Source of the DNA: Cerrena zonata | Lineage: Eukaryota > Basidiomycota > Agaricomycetes > Polyporales > Cerrenaceae | Length of the DNA: 64,000 bases | Direction of reading: 5' to 3' | NCBI GenBank assembly: GCA_038087015.1 | Contig: JASBNA010000019.1 | Location: 1-64,000, forward strand | In this document: positions 1 to 11,740 of the stretch, piece after piece | Numbering within the stretch: the stretch's first letter is position 1 | Layout: each line of letters opens with the position of its first letter | Notes under the pieces: generated by a model | Told to the model about the DNA's origin: nothing | The model's database searches: none | What the model saw: only the letters and a program-made list of their open reading frames with translations | Position numbers and translations under genes: made by a program

Positions 1-1842
1 CGGTACAAGTTTGTCCAAAGGTCGAGTCTGGTGATGGTTGTCCAACCGGGATTTCAGGCAGAATGAGGACGTTGTAAACTAAAGAACATATTGTTAGTAT
101 CAGAGATAGATACAGTATGAGTTGACCTTACAATATTGGTGCTATCGCTATCATCCAGAATACTTATTGTGTCGGCGTCATTGTATAACACCATTCCACG
201 GGCACCACGTCGATAACCAGAAACAACCTCAACCAAGGAGAGAGGTAGAAAGACCTGGCACAGATCATTCCTATGGATCGTAACAGTTGTTGATCATGGA
301 AAAGTCGAACATGCATATTATCGCCAGCGACGTTGCAAATGACTCCACCTGAACCTTTAACCTCAGAATCCTTCCCAACAACGGTAACATGATCACCATC
401 GTCAAACGCAAAGCAGCAAATCGTCGGCCAAGTCTGACCATCTCTTCGGAGTCAGAAAGCTGCAGAATATAGCTTCATCTACAGCGTCGATATTGAGGTT
501 GGGATGGCATCGAAATGCGTCTAGAAGCGAAGACCAAGCGTCCTTTGCATCAAAGAAAATAGACAATTCGAAAGGATCTGGGTGTGAGATGGGTTTCAGT
601 TTCGAAGTAGGTATTTGTGTTATGAGAAGAGGACCCATAAAGTCGATGCATTCGAATCCCTTCAAGACAAAGGTATGTGTTCCATAATCGCTGCTCGACA
701 GAGAAGGAACCCTGAGCTTAGACAACAAGGGCAGAATGTCTGCATACGTATAGAGTCGTCGTTGTTTGGGTCCTTTGGGCAAATTGAGAGGACATAGAAG
801 TGGTGGCGCAGCAACAATGCTTAGGGGCTCCCTTCCCTCGTGGTCTTCATGATCCAAGATAAAACCTAGTGAACCATCCGGCAAGCGCGTCCAGGTCCAA
901 CATTTGTCTTCGATATCGAAAGTAAGAAGCACTTCTCGATGTTCAGTGGGAACAAGCGAGACAGATGATTCGGGATAATGGAAGCGAGATATGAAGCTAA
1001 GTACGAAAGACGGTGAGATACCTTCCAGGTAGAGGCATGAGTAAGAATCCACCGGCGTGGTAAAGGCTGAAGGAACTTCAGATCCAAATTCGCAACCGTC
1101 GAATGTAGATGTGCCGGGTGAGATACACAAGATATCGAACATAAGTTCAATAGCTCTCTGTTTACCTCGATGTTCCTACACAGGAATAACTATCAGACAT
1201 CGGTCTATCAACAAATAAAGGCAAAACATACCGAACGCAGTTTGATTTTCCAAAGTCCTTTATCTTCGACGTTTGGAGCAGCAAGCGAACGTAACAATGT
1301 AGGCCCTCCGGGTCGACGAGAGATTCTATCTAAATGGACACTATTATTGACGAAATTACATGCGGTTGGATCGCACGTGGGGGCATCGTATTCCTCGTCA
1401 TAGTCGTATTTCTGGGACTCCAGACTGAGACATAGTGCCATTTCCTCCGCTTGTTTATCGAAGTCGCTGTCCTTATGTTCAAACATTCCGAGAGGATCTG
1501 GAAGCGACATAGTATCATCGTATTCTAACAAGTCGTTAATACCAATCACTCAGCGGGATCATACAAAAAAACTTACCATAATCAATGAAATCGTTCTCTT
1601 CGTGGTCCGGTTCATCATCGTCCTCGCCCTCATTATCAACAACCGCCTCCAAATCCAGGTAAGGATTGCTGCGACGAGAACGTTTACGAGGTGGACTCGC
1701 TGCCAGACCAAGTGCGTTGTCCAGCTCTTGAATGTCCGAATCCGAAGGTACCACACGTTTGCCTGAATATGAGTGGTGTCAGAGGGCTAAAAAGCCAAAT
1801 GCTACAGTGACTTACCGTTGTCATTTTTAGTAGAAGGCATCG
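1..1842 (-). pseudogene. Spt5-like (NGN/KOW) protein, degenerate, runs off the window start
   Basis: The ATG at 1842 opens a basic/acidic N-terminus. Short introns (about 1763-1815 and near 1510-1560) connect it to an acidic stretch rich in D and E. Then comes a segment starting LWKIKLRS that resembles the NGN domain of transcription elongation factor Spt5. Further on, minus-strand frames read VEVVSGYRRGARGMV (about 236-190) and a second GDHVTVVG-type stretch (about 390-360), both KOW-like. The frames do not join. Translation from about 1142 hits a stop at 402, while the KOW-like sequence continues in another frame, and a second frame change is needed near 290. I see no intron that explains either break. 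Spt5-like duplicates of this type are known as lineage-specific expansions in mushrooms. The role of an intact copy would be RNA polymerase II elongation or transcript control in the nucleus; this copy is probably dead or badly eroded. It could still be functional if the breaks are sequencing errors. Confidence 0.55.
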
Positions 1843-2381
1843 TCGTGAATATGTATCAGTTTGAATTCGAACGAGACAGGTGTTAACAGTGACAAGGAGA
1901 CAATTGAAAGGAGTCAAAAAGCGATGAAATCAACTTGCAAGAAGCGTATCGAGCTAATCAAAATGTTAATGACAAACAGACGTTAACAATTTCACAAACT
2001 TACCATTTCCGGATGCAATTCTCCAACCCAAACAGAAGTCGAGAGAATCTTAGGCTCGATATGTTTTTCCATGTAACCAACAACAACCAACGTTAATCCC
2101 CAATACGCCAAACCGGAACCCCACACCATTTACCTCTATACTCCCTCCCACTTCCCCGGCATCTCCGTTGACTAGAACGGAACCCAAGTTAGTAATAGAA
2201 TTATATCCAATCAGAGCACTCAGAAAGTGTGACATGTCAACGGAAATATTAACGGTCTTTCGTGACTCAGGCTCATTTCAGGTGTCATCACACATTTGTA
2301 GCCGTTTTTTTTCTTCTTAACACGTATTAACTACGATAGATAACATTCTATTCTAACGTACTACAAGCAACTAAGTAAAAT
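1843..2381. other. Intergenic, upstream of the Spt5-like gene
   Basis: No recognisable gene. A 61-codon minus-strand frame (2050-2235) is rich in G, V and N but shows no family motif, so I do not call it. Confidence 0.4.
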
Positions 2382-2805
2382 ACTTACCGGCCTAAGGCCG
2401 AGAAACAGGGGAAATAGCACAGGAAAAGTGGGAGAAGAAAGCGGGCAAGAAGGGAAAGGCTTAGGTCGAGGTAAGTCAAACAGGTATACTGGCAAGGTGG
2501 ATGGTCTGTGCGTGGGACAGCTGACACATCATGCTCTGAAGTTAAACCTAAACCGGCTTAATTTGCTCTGGATCAACTCTCGGACAAAGCCGAAATGACA
2601 ATCTTAGATTGAACTCGGTAAAGGCCGAGAAGTGCAATAAGCTCAATTTAGGTTTAACTTCGGAGTATGATGTGTCAGCTGTCCCGCGCACAGACCATCC
2701 ACCTTGCCAGTATACCTGTTTGACTTACCTCGACCTAGGCCCTCTCCTTCTTGCCTCCCCTCTTCCGCGTGCTCGATGCCTAGGCCTTGCGTTCAACAGG
2801 TAAGT
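2382..2805. repeat. Foldback / MITE-like inverted-repeat element
   Basis: Two arms of about 165 bases face each other around a spacer of about 95 bases. The best-matched inner parts are 2472-2552 and 2647-2728, which are complementary with only a few mismatches. The match weakens but continues outward to the termini ACTTACC (2382-2388) and GGTAAGT (2799-2805). No open frame crosses it, and I found no convincing target-site duplication beside the termini. The structure fits a non-autonomous foldback or MITE-type element, or an ancient palindromic duplication. A transcript across it would form a long hairpin and could feed small-RNA pathways (inference). Confidence 0.75.
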
Positions 2806-2982
2806 TTGCATTTATTATCTGGTCGTATACTACGTACAATAGACAAATGAAATAATAACGAGAACGAGAACAAATCGTGTGAAAATGGACTCACATAAGG
2901 GCCTCAGAATAACCAGACTACAACGGTGTCTAATTGGACACGCTTATCCGATTATACCCGTCTTCCGTGAATGTCCGAGCGT

Positions 2983-3011
2983 CGAGCTCGTTGTCTTTTT
3001 GAACGAGCTCG
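2983..3011. repeat. Short hairpin
   Basis: Perfect 10-base arms CGAGCTCGTT (2983-2992) and AACGAGCTCG (3002-3011) around a 9-base loop. It stands eight bases from the next hairpin and may belong to the same mobile-element debris as the foldback. Confidence 0.6.
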
Positions 3012-3018
3012 TCGTTAT

Positions 3019-3064
3019 GACGTAGGTAAGTAGGCGCTTTCTATTGCGTCTACTTAGCTACGTC
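3019..3064. repeat. Inverted repeat, 18-base arms
   Basis: Arms 3019-3036 and 3047-3064 are complementary except at two positions, with a 10-base loop. The outer bases GACGTAG/CTACGTC make a clean terminus, as in a tiny foldback element or a solo terminal repeat. Confidence 0.6.
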
Positions 3065-3826
3065 ATCAATCTGTTTACATACTAACATAAGATTCCGCGA
3101 AAGTCGGAGATCATTATATGTTTGCTGAATCAAATATTGTTTAGATTGTATATGCCGCAACGTTAGTTCACTCGATACTAAACAATATACGGAGTTAGGA
3201 GTGTGAACGAGGTGTCTGGAGGGCATGAAATGATATCTTTATACGGTATGTTTCTTTTGTTTTATTTCAAACGACTGTGTTGCAAATAATAGCATAGAAT
3301 AAGTACGTGAAGATACTATCTGGTACGTTTGTATGTACTAGTAACAACAACACCCCAACTTTATTCAACGCTGAACATCTAGTAATGAAATAGCGATAAT
3401 GGTACACACAACGATGACTTATCAGGGCAATCGTATTTGGGAAGCTATGAAATAAAGTTAGACAATGTAAGTTCACAATCTATGAAAAGTTCACATATTT
3501 GCTTATCGTGTGTTCATAACTCATGGTTATATCTTTCTGTTCGATATTTTTGAGTATAATCTACGGCTCTATGCTCCGCAGAAGATGAGTAGCGTGTCCT
3601 TTATACCATGTAAATATTCGGTTGTAAATTATTGACACACAACGTAGTATATAATGAAAAAAAGCATGTTAAGGAACGAACTATGGTGCACTAAGTGAGA
3701 ACGTTTGAATCAAAGGGTATAGACCGTAATCCAGCACGATATACTCACAGACTAGAATGAAATTATGCTCTTGTGGGATCGAGTGAACGAGGTATAATCC
3801 ATCCCCCCTTATATACTTTCAACAAA
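3065..3826. other. Intergenic, AT-rich
   Basis: No supportable gene. The motif GTGAACGAGGT occurs near 3201 and again in a similar form near 3783, just before the TET/JBP-like gene. A TATA-like TTATATAC lies at 3809-3816, close to the proposed start. Confidence 0.35.
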
Positions 3827-6800
3827 ATGTCGGGTACCTCTTCCTTACCTCCAGGTACAGACATCCTACCTCTTTCATTGGTCGTTGATGTATCGAATTA
3901 ACATCATTCTTATATTATAGCTAACCCCTCCCCTGAATTGGTATATTCAAGAATTCTACGTAAGTTGTCTGGAATGTATGTTATTCTATCTAATTTGGTT
4001 GTTAGGAGGGCGAAAAAATGTTGGGACCAGGGACGGTTATGATTCAGTTTCAAGGGAACAAGACGGACTTGATGCTGATAAAGATAGTGAATATTATGAT
4101 TTGAATTCATCTACATTTATAATACTCATATCCGTATAGGAGAAGAAGAACAGCCATATGAATCAGAATCCGAGTCCAGCTTGGACTCAGCATACAAAGC
4201 AAAGAAAACCACTGCAGGTATGTGAATGCATATATATCATATACTTAACTTTACTCAGTGTTTGGCTAGGACATGCGCGAACGACGAAAAATAGGTCTAA
4301 ACCAAAAGACCATAGGGAATATACCCCAGACGCAATGGAAACTGAGACATCTATAGATGATCACGAAGTCAAACTGGGATATCCAGACTGGTCGCAAATT
4401 TCACATTATCAACCGGTATTTGACAGCCTTGAACGAGTTCCCATTCTTAACCGCCACCCTTCTCTTCCAATTCTGTACAAGTATACTGGCGAGCAGCAAC
4501 ACCCGCAGCGACATCTTTATGACTTGCCTGCGCCTACGGAAACATATATATACCTGTTCGATCCTAGTCTCGAAGGGTGTAGACTAGCCTCAAAATTTGC
4601 ATCTGTTCACGATGTTCCACGTGGTCCAACAAGTACGATGACAAGCCTAGGTAAAAATTTGAAAGACTGTTTCAATATATACTATGTTTAACTAATCAAT
4701 TGGTATAGGTTTATTCAACGCACAAGCGGGCAGTTGGGTATTTGCTAGAAATATAGAGAAGGGTGGTGATCCAATGGCCGACGTCCTTCAGTGTTATGTT
4801 CCCCAGAAGTAAACTTCTCAGACTATCTTGTTAATGGGGGCTGATGTTTGTTCTAGGGGTCGTGTCACAGTAGACACAAAATCAGATCTCAACAAAGCTA
4901 GAGATGAGGCTTTAGGTCCTCGTTTCAATCGATCAGATAAAATTGGAAGTCTACCAGTTGAACAGTATCAAGATGGGTCTCATATCAACCCAGTTGGGTC
5001 AAGCGAACGATGCTATCCATTAGGTATCACTTATGAGAAACAAACGATTTATTCGGCACCCAACGCGAACTCGAAACTTCGGAATGGCGATATCGATACC
5101 AATACCAAGATACGAGTCAATCTTCTAAAGGTATGATTTATCAGACAATTTGTCATTCGTAATCTAATCTAAACATTATTTATAGAATGCAACCAAGGCG
5201 TTTCTACAAGGCTTTGAAGAAGCACCTCAAGGACTCCGCCAGTGTATGGCTGAAATGTCAGACATGGTAGCAATGCCGCACGTTGGCCATCCCAACAACA
5301 AATATTGTCCATCGGTCCAATTAAACATTGCACGACCTCAGTTACATCATTCAAGTAAGTCGAATAGTTGTTATCTTGGTTGCTATATATATGGAAATGG
5401 CGTAAACTAGGAAACGGACTCGAAGAGCAAGGTCATTTTGGAGGGAAACATCGTGACAGAGGAGACTCTATATGTGGCTTTTCTGGTATGGTATCTATCT
5501 CTGATATACCAGATGGCTTTGATGCTGGACGGTTTCATCTGCTTTCACTTGGACTATACTTCGTACTAGACCAGGTTGATGTTATCTACTTCACTGGTCA
5601 ACTTGTGCATGCTGGCACCCCGCCGTTAGCTCCAGAAGATGCCGAAAATATTGAACCTTGGGCCTATCGATGCGTTATGATATTCTATCCGGCATCAAGA
5701 GTTCTCACTGGAAGTACTCAAACATATTTAGCTGCTTCAGGTGTACGTGGTGAGCCAGTGACATTACCAAGGGAGGTATTCAGCTATGAGTAAGTCGTTT
5801 GGATACAAACATGCCAATTTATATATTGATTTGTTTTCATAGTCCGCCCAGGCCTTACAGCAATCACGCCAATTTCTTCACCGATGGCGGCGTCTACACC
5901 ACACCAGAAGATCATTTTACAACTGCAATGCGGATGTTTATTCTATACGGCCACCATCTTTTCCGACAACTCCCATACGTTATAAACTTTGACAGCCAAC
6001 AGGTTACGAATGCAATATCTGCAATGATAAACGACCAGCCCTTCTTTGCTCCACCTTGGAAACATGCCCCTGCTGTTACGATCAATCAAGAACATAAACA
6101 ACTGTTATGCGAAACCTCGGTACAGGGAGACTACATTGAATATCCACCCTCTTCTCAGTTTCCCTCACGCCAATCTGTCGTTCACAATTTTGTGAACAAT
6201 TACTTTTTACCATCGGCTAAAGCTATACCTCAAATGAGAATGAACGGCATATTCAATGAGGTGCCTGTGCATTTGAGGCCTCCACGACCAGACGAGGAAC
6301 TGAACATACTGCGTCCAAGGAATACCAGTACGTACTGTTATTCATCATCGATAATTTTGTTATTAAATATTTACAGATAAAGATTCGGACGATGTTCGAG
6401 CAATCAGGCAGGGTATAATCCCAACACAGAAAGGTATTATTGTAATCATTGTTTTGTTGTCTTTCATGTTCAAAACTTGGTATAGAAAAAAAGCGAGTAG
6501 GCAGAAGTCGCGGAAATATGCTTATAATGTGTAATAAAAAGCATATTGAATATCTTAACATCCAAACCCAAGATGCTCAACAACACCAGCGACGAGAGGC
6601 AACTATCCAAGAGGTTGTCATGGGAAACTCAGGTGAGTCCGCATGCAATATACGTTTGAATGATCTGTTGACAAATATTATTATCAACGTTATCATGATA
6701 CAGGTATATGTTTATACCAAGTAAAAGAATATAAACTTGACTTGCTAACTTTGGCTTGGTAGCGTTAGAAATCGATCCTACTCCCCAGCAAAAGCGTGCG

Positions 6801-9310
6801 ATAAATACCGATCATATTGCTAGTAAGAAAACGTAAAACTATATGCAGACAAAACAGTTAATTTCCTTATTGCAGATAAGCGACGTCGATTAGAGACCGA
6901 CAACAGTGGCGAATTTCGATCTGCTGACAATTTGGGTATGATTTTAAATGCAGGTCATCAGTATATGCTCATAGTATTTGTAAATAGATGCGGTCGATGA
7001 CGAGTTATATCAACTCGCTGTTGCTGATATACCCAGAAGAAACATATGCCCTAACTTTTCAGACGAAGAAGATGAGCTGGATGAAGATGAAGAATACCCA
7101 ATTGATGAGCAAGATGAACTAGATCAGGAAGAATATGGAGAAGATAAACGAAACAAGGGGGGCAATATTGATGAGGAAGGGCAGTATTATGACGAATTTG
7201 ACGAGGATAGAACTGACGATCACCGAGAACAAATACTAATATTACGCCCAACTGATCGTGATATACATCCAGACAATGTGGCAAAACAAAACCAGTTGTC
7301 TCTTCAGGGTGAGTACAATATTAATCTTTTTGCTTTAACGACTAATATGATGATACCAGAGAGACATTTGTATGAATTGATCAACACAGACACCATAACA
7401 GAAGAACAAAATATGATTGATAGCGCACTAGTCAACGTCGCATCTGTTCTCCGACAATATGCTGATGTTCTTCAATCTTTAGACGATTTGGATGCAAATA
7501 TTACAAGAGGTCTTCATACAGAGAATATTATTACTTCGTAGGTTACAAGCTATTTAATCGACCACTTACTTATTTACGATATTATCTGGCAACACAGCAT
7601 TCCCGGTTATGTCAAAGCTATGAAACTCCTAGTTGGAAGAGCAGATATGAATACCGCAGTGCAGTCAATTACTCACCACCGAATTCTTAATGCCGAGGCG
7701 GAGATATATTCTTTGGTCCTAACTAGTTGTTTACCAACAGCTAGACGGATCTTAAGAGGTCATCAAACCCATCCTTTGCATAACACCACACTTATTCCAT
7801 GCCATTGCTATCACGACGTTCATCCTCACGATAAATGGCTCGTACGGCTAACCCTGAAATTACAAGACATGTTATTCCTACGTCCTGATGGGTTCCAGAT
7901 CGTTTCACTGCCCTATCTTTCACGGCTATCCCCCGTCTCAACCTACACTTTCAAACCATCCAAGTTTAATGTTCACTATCACGCATCTGGCGTTCCGATA
8001 CAGAATACCTTGAATGTGCTGAAGGACGTACTATACACATGGCTGGATATTCCCAAATCCAGAGAGGCCGAATACAGTTGCATATTGGTAGATATGCTAC
8101 AAAAGCATCTAGGGGCGGTAGTTCTCTATCTTCCTGGAGTTCGGAAGATGTGTTACGATGTCCCGCCATGGGTGTATACCAATCTAACGGAGTCTCAAGG
8201 TACCCATTTCCAAGAGGAACCCTTAAGGGCATTTGACAGCGCTGTCAAACGCCTTCGGACAAAAATGCTTGTATCTCCAGAAGGGAATCAGCTATCGAAA
8301 CTTTGGAGCTCTTATATCAAATTTATTACCAACATTCGCTCTGGTCCCCGAGGAGTACCGGTCGCTATCCAGGAATACAATAATCCTGTCCTCTCACCTC
8401 TACACTTTCAACGGTTCACAGAATTCCTACGCCATTCACTATTATTTGTCGGTGGAAAATTACCTCCTTCAGACAAATTCTACAACCTTCTTAACGACCA
8501 ACCTGATTTCTTTCTTCCACTCCGTGAATTTGCACCATCACGGCACAACTTCGTATCTCAGACCAAAGGGCATGCGAGATATCTTCAAACACCGTTAGGG
8601 TTATTTAATCTTCTAGTATTCCGTATTCTGTGTTTCAACACCCCTGCCGCCCGTCAAGAGTCTTTCACTTTTACTCTTCAGACATTAAAAGACTTCAGGT
8701 GGAGACATCGAAAGGATCAAAGTTATTATTTCAACTCCCACTCGTATGGTAGCCCTTGTGATGGATGGGAGAAGGAGAGTCTTATGGAGCGATACTGGCT
8801 AACAGCAAATCACACTTGGCCTGCATGGATAAAAGAGAAGGAGACCAACGGTAAGAATGTAATATCTTCAAACAGGTTTACCAACTAAACACAATTTAAG
8901 ATGATCTCAATTCATTCTCCAAGTTCGTAGATTGGTTGGACAACAGCAAGGATCCATCAGATGGTGTGAGGGACTTCTTTATGGTTGGCGATTTGACAGG
9001 GATGTTGATAGCAGGAGACTTGGCATATGCTGGAGTCATCGACAAGCCGACAGTAGAAGAAATGGGAAAACTCATTGCAAAGGTTAGCAAGGGTGCAATT
9101 GCAGGATTAGTATATCTGCGATTATTACCGCAGCAGCCCAAAAACTATATTTATCCAGAATATCAGGTAGTTCATGCTTTTAAGGAGATACATAATCATT
9201 TGAAAGACGAGCTATCTGATGAAGAATGGAATAATATGGGGATGGACACTATCGTTTTGGAACATAGCTTATGTAAATTGAAACGGATGTGTAGAGAGAA
9301 AGTAGTTTAA
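3827..9310 (+). CDS. TET/JBP-like 2-oxoglutarate/Fe(II) dioxygenase with long unknown C-terminal half
   Basis: A multi-exon gene with at least a dozen short introns. After an acidic, low-complexity N-terminus (exons about 3827-4700), the region 4730-6330 has the oxygenase core. An HxD iron motif (GGKHRDRGD; His codon 5449-5451, Asp codon 5455-5457) is followed by GMVSISDIP, then by the distal iron ligand in LVHAGTPP (His codon 5608-5610) and an Arg-containing strand (YRCVMIFYP) suited to 2-oxoglutarate. This order matches TET/JBP proteins of mushrooms, which oxidise 5-methylcytosine and often accompany KDZ transposons (Iyer and colleagues). Next come small exons with a basic KRRRLET patch and a strongly acidic stretch (about 7050-7280). 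The last 560 residues (7360-9310) are well-conserved-looking globular sequence that I do not recognise. Exon phases link throughout, so I favour one gene, but a split near 6400-7280 is possible. The start codon is the least certain part. No KDZ transposase is visible in the window. Confidence 0.65.
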
Positions 9311-9367
9311 TTCTTGTTTTTCACTTCGTTGTAAAGATTTTCGTTTCAAACCCATAACCACAAAGTA

Positions 9368-10510
9368 TTATACATTCATTGGATCTTCAATATGTAAACC
9401 TCTTAGACGTTTTATAGTATGTCCATCATCCCCATCGACTATATCCTCATCTTCTTCTTCGTCATCATATCCTATCTTTCTTTTTATCTTTTTAGAAGTA
9501 ATCAAGACCGTGGCATTGTCGTTTAATATATTGAGCTGATCCTTGAAGCATGGTTAAAGGTGAACACTGAAATGCTAATTACCACCAACTAACCTTTTCC
9601 ACAATGCGATCCAGAATACAGATGCTACGAAGTTTGGCGATAACTCGGTAGCATTTGAGTCCGATGGGAACAGCACTGAACGAACATTGGATCTGTACCA
9701 ACAAACCAGGATAGATATCTTCAGGTCCAATTTTTCGATAAAGTCTGGAGAACGTTAACACATGTTCCTAATATGTTTGAAACAGGTGCGTACATTTTAT
9801 TACTCCCATCAATCTTTTCAAAATATTGAACATTGTTGTCAGCGGTATGTATTCCTTCTGCAACAGAGGCAAGGAACCCAAGAGGATCAATTTGTTGAGA
9901 GAACGGGATAGGAGTTAAGTCATCAACTTCATCATGCTGAGTAAAGTATCGATTACTGAAGGAAAGCGTGCCAGTTGACGATACGTCCAAACCCGTTACC
10001 GTTTTAGCTGCTGTCGCATGTCGTTCAAAAACAGTCGTAATAGCATTTATGGCCTTCGAAAATACAGCAAAAGAGTCACATCCCATTCCAGCGATCGTAA
10101 CAGATTGCTGAGCGAGATGAGGCTTGGTTGGGAGTCTGTCGTAAGCCAATCAATATGTTGCAATAATTGAGATATACGTTACTAATAATACTGACTGATT
10201 CCGACTGGTAATAGGAGGCATCTGCATACGAGTCAGATAGCCTTGGCATTCAAGTACGACTTCCTCAGCGGTGTCAGTATCATCGGAGGAGACATGATAC
10301 ACAAGATCCATTCGTCGTTTTGGACCCTGGAACACAACAGTGGTAGCAACCCGTGCCCGGTCAGGCTGCAATATGTAGAAGTTAAGCAGTACACAAATTG
10401 AGATAATGCATCCTTCTTACCTCTGCCATTATACTGAGTTGTTTATATTTCTTGGTTTCGTTCTCAGCAAGGGCATGTATTAATTCATGTAGGTGCAATT
10501 CTGGAAACAT
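9368..10510 (-). CDS. Hypothetical protein of a mushroom-specific family
   Basis: Starts at ATG 10508-10510 with an exon beginning MFPELHLHELIH. GT..AG introns follow (about 10371-10423, 10140-10200, 9730-9800 and about 9540-9595), and it ends at TAA 9368-9370 with an acidic and basic tail (DDEEEDEDIVDGDD, then KRLRG). The central exon has IDPLGFLASVAEGIHTADNN and the next one GPEDIYPGLLVQIQCSFSA followed by alternating hydrophobic residues. I recall this pattern (bulky residue, PGD/PGL, V-x-V-x strands, then R-x-I-x-I-L-D) from uncharacterised, expanded protein families in Agaricomycetes; that is memory, not a search. The strand-rich end could be an OB-like fold (inference). The gene is convergent with the TET/JBP-like gene, only 57 bases away. 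Exon borders around 9770-9800 are uncertain. Confidence 0.55.
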
Positions 10511-10710
10511 AAGTAAGTGAACAATCAGGCTGATTGTATATATTCATATTCGTACTGTATTTTCCAGAATCGCTATAAAGCGTCGAGAGAAGGTTCATTG
10601 TGGCGAATGGAATTGTTAAAAGGTCAAGATGTTGGTGCTCTAGACGGTATATTTCTTTTCTATCTTATGCTGACGCAGTTATGCTTACATTGCTCTTTAT
10701 CCTTTTCCAG

Positions 10711-10808
10711 AAATTAAGATATGTTCCCTTCTTGTTTGTAAGCCTTCATTTATTCACTGATGGAGTAGTTAAATAGGTGATCATGTCCATGCGGTACAGT
10801 GTGTCTAG
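10711..10808 (+). repeat. 98-base exon-like repeat, copy 1
   Basis: It begins directly after TTTTCCAG, has a GTAAG near its first third, and ends in TAG. It aligns without gaps to 11491-11588. Read as two joined exons it gives EIKI..., then a short tail ending HAVQCV and stop. An upstream segment (10566-10644) bounded by CAG and GT could be the preceding exon. Probably the 3' end of a decayed gene. Confidence 0.5.
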
Positions 10809-10967
10809 ACTTCAAGCCAAGATATTGCATCATTTTGTTAAAATAACATGGAAGTCGAAGAAACGGTCTAAGTTGCATCTAAACATGTAAATGAAGATAG
10901 AAGACATATGTTATGAGTTCATTAAGCGAAGTCAACCTAGTCTATTACAACATCTCATCCAAATTCA

Positions 10968-11381
10968 TCATACGCATACACTTGGAGTCAATTCGCTCTT
11001 CTTTCTCAATCGGTCGGGAACGTTATAGACAAGGTCTAAGTATTTTTTGGTGCCATATGCAGTAGCTTGGACGGTAAAATGCGTGTCATCACGCTAGGAA
11101 ATAAACAAAAGGTATGCATATAAGTATACAAATATATAAGTCTGTATCATTTGACATACGGTAATAAATTCAGTGAGTTGTTTCACTTTGGCGATAGGAT
11201 TGTTATTTGTCTTCTGTATAACACCGTCCAAGTGAATCCCTGGTATCGTATCGGTCAACTACTAGAAATTGTACAAGTCAATACAGATATACTGACTATA
11301 TTTTTCGGCATTTGAATAGAGTGTACAGCGCATAGGCTTCATGGCATATATTGCAGAACGTAGAGGATTTGTGGGATCCAT
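10968..11381 (-). CDS. Small hypothetical protein, about 95 residues
   Basis: ATG at 11379-11381 opens MDPTNPLRSAIYAMKP. After an intron, a middle exon contains GIHLDGVIQKTNNNP, and after a second intron (about 11100-11160) the last exon has THFTVQATAYGTKKYLDL and ends at TGA 10968-10970. Several exon borders look right, but the first intron has no donor/acceptor pair that keeps frame cleanly, so the gene may be damaged or mis-modelled. No known family recognised. It sits between the two 98-base exon-like repeats, which suggests the whole 10.5-11.6 kb block arose by duplication within the accessory cluster. Confidence 0.35.
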
Positions 11382-11490
11382 AACAAAAGTTGAACTCAAA
11401 AGATGCTAAGTCGTTCAACAAGGTGGGTATTGCTCGTATTCGCTTTCTGGCCAATGGGAATGTGCTGACCTCCCGTTTTTCCTTTCACAG

Positions 11491-11588
11491 AAATTAAGAT
11501 AACTTCCGCTGCAGTTGGTAAGCCTTCATATATTCTGTGATGGAGCTCCTGAACATGTGTTGATGTACATGTGGTGCAACGGGTCTAG
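11491..11588 (+). repeat. 98-base exon-like repeat, copy 2
   Basis: Same length, same splice-like borders and same terminal TAG as 10711-10808, with many substitutions. The coding-type tail reads DVHVVQRV and stop here, against DHVHAVQCV and stop in copy 1. Spacing between the copies is 780 bases, in direct orientation. Confidence 0.5.
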
Positions 11589-11647
11589 ATGGTATGCCAA
11601 GCAGTTACACCATCCAACGACTGTTTCTTTCGGCCGGTTGGAGAAAA

Positions 11648-11655
11648 TATAAATA
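11648..11655 (+). promoter_or_regulatory. TATA-like box
   Basis: TATAAATA, 85 bases before the ATG of the following gene, in a plausible position for a fungal core promoter. Confidence 0.5.
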
Positions 11656-11740
11656 GTAACTAATACAGCGAGACGAAGAGACAGACAACTACTCTTAGCA
11701 ACTTTTTACTTCCCAATCGAACTCTATATACTCTTCCAAC

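Noticed and set aside
2050..2235. 61-codon minus-strand frame
   Set aside because: No motif, no splice context and low-complexity G/V/N composition; not supported as a gene.
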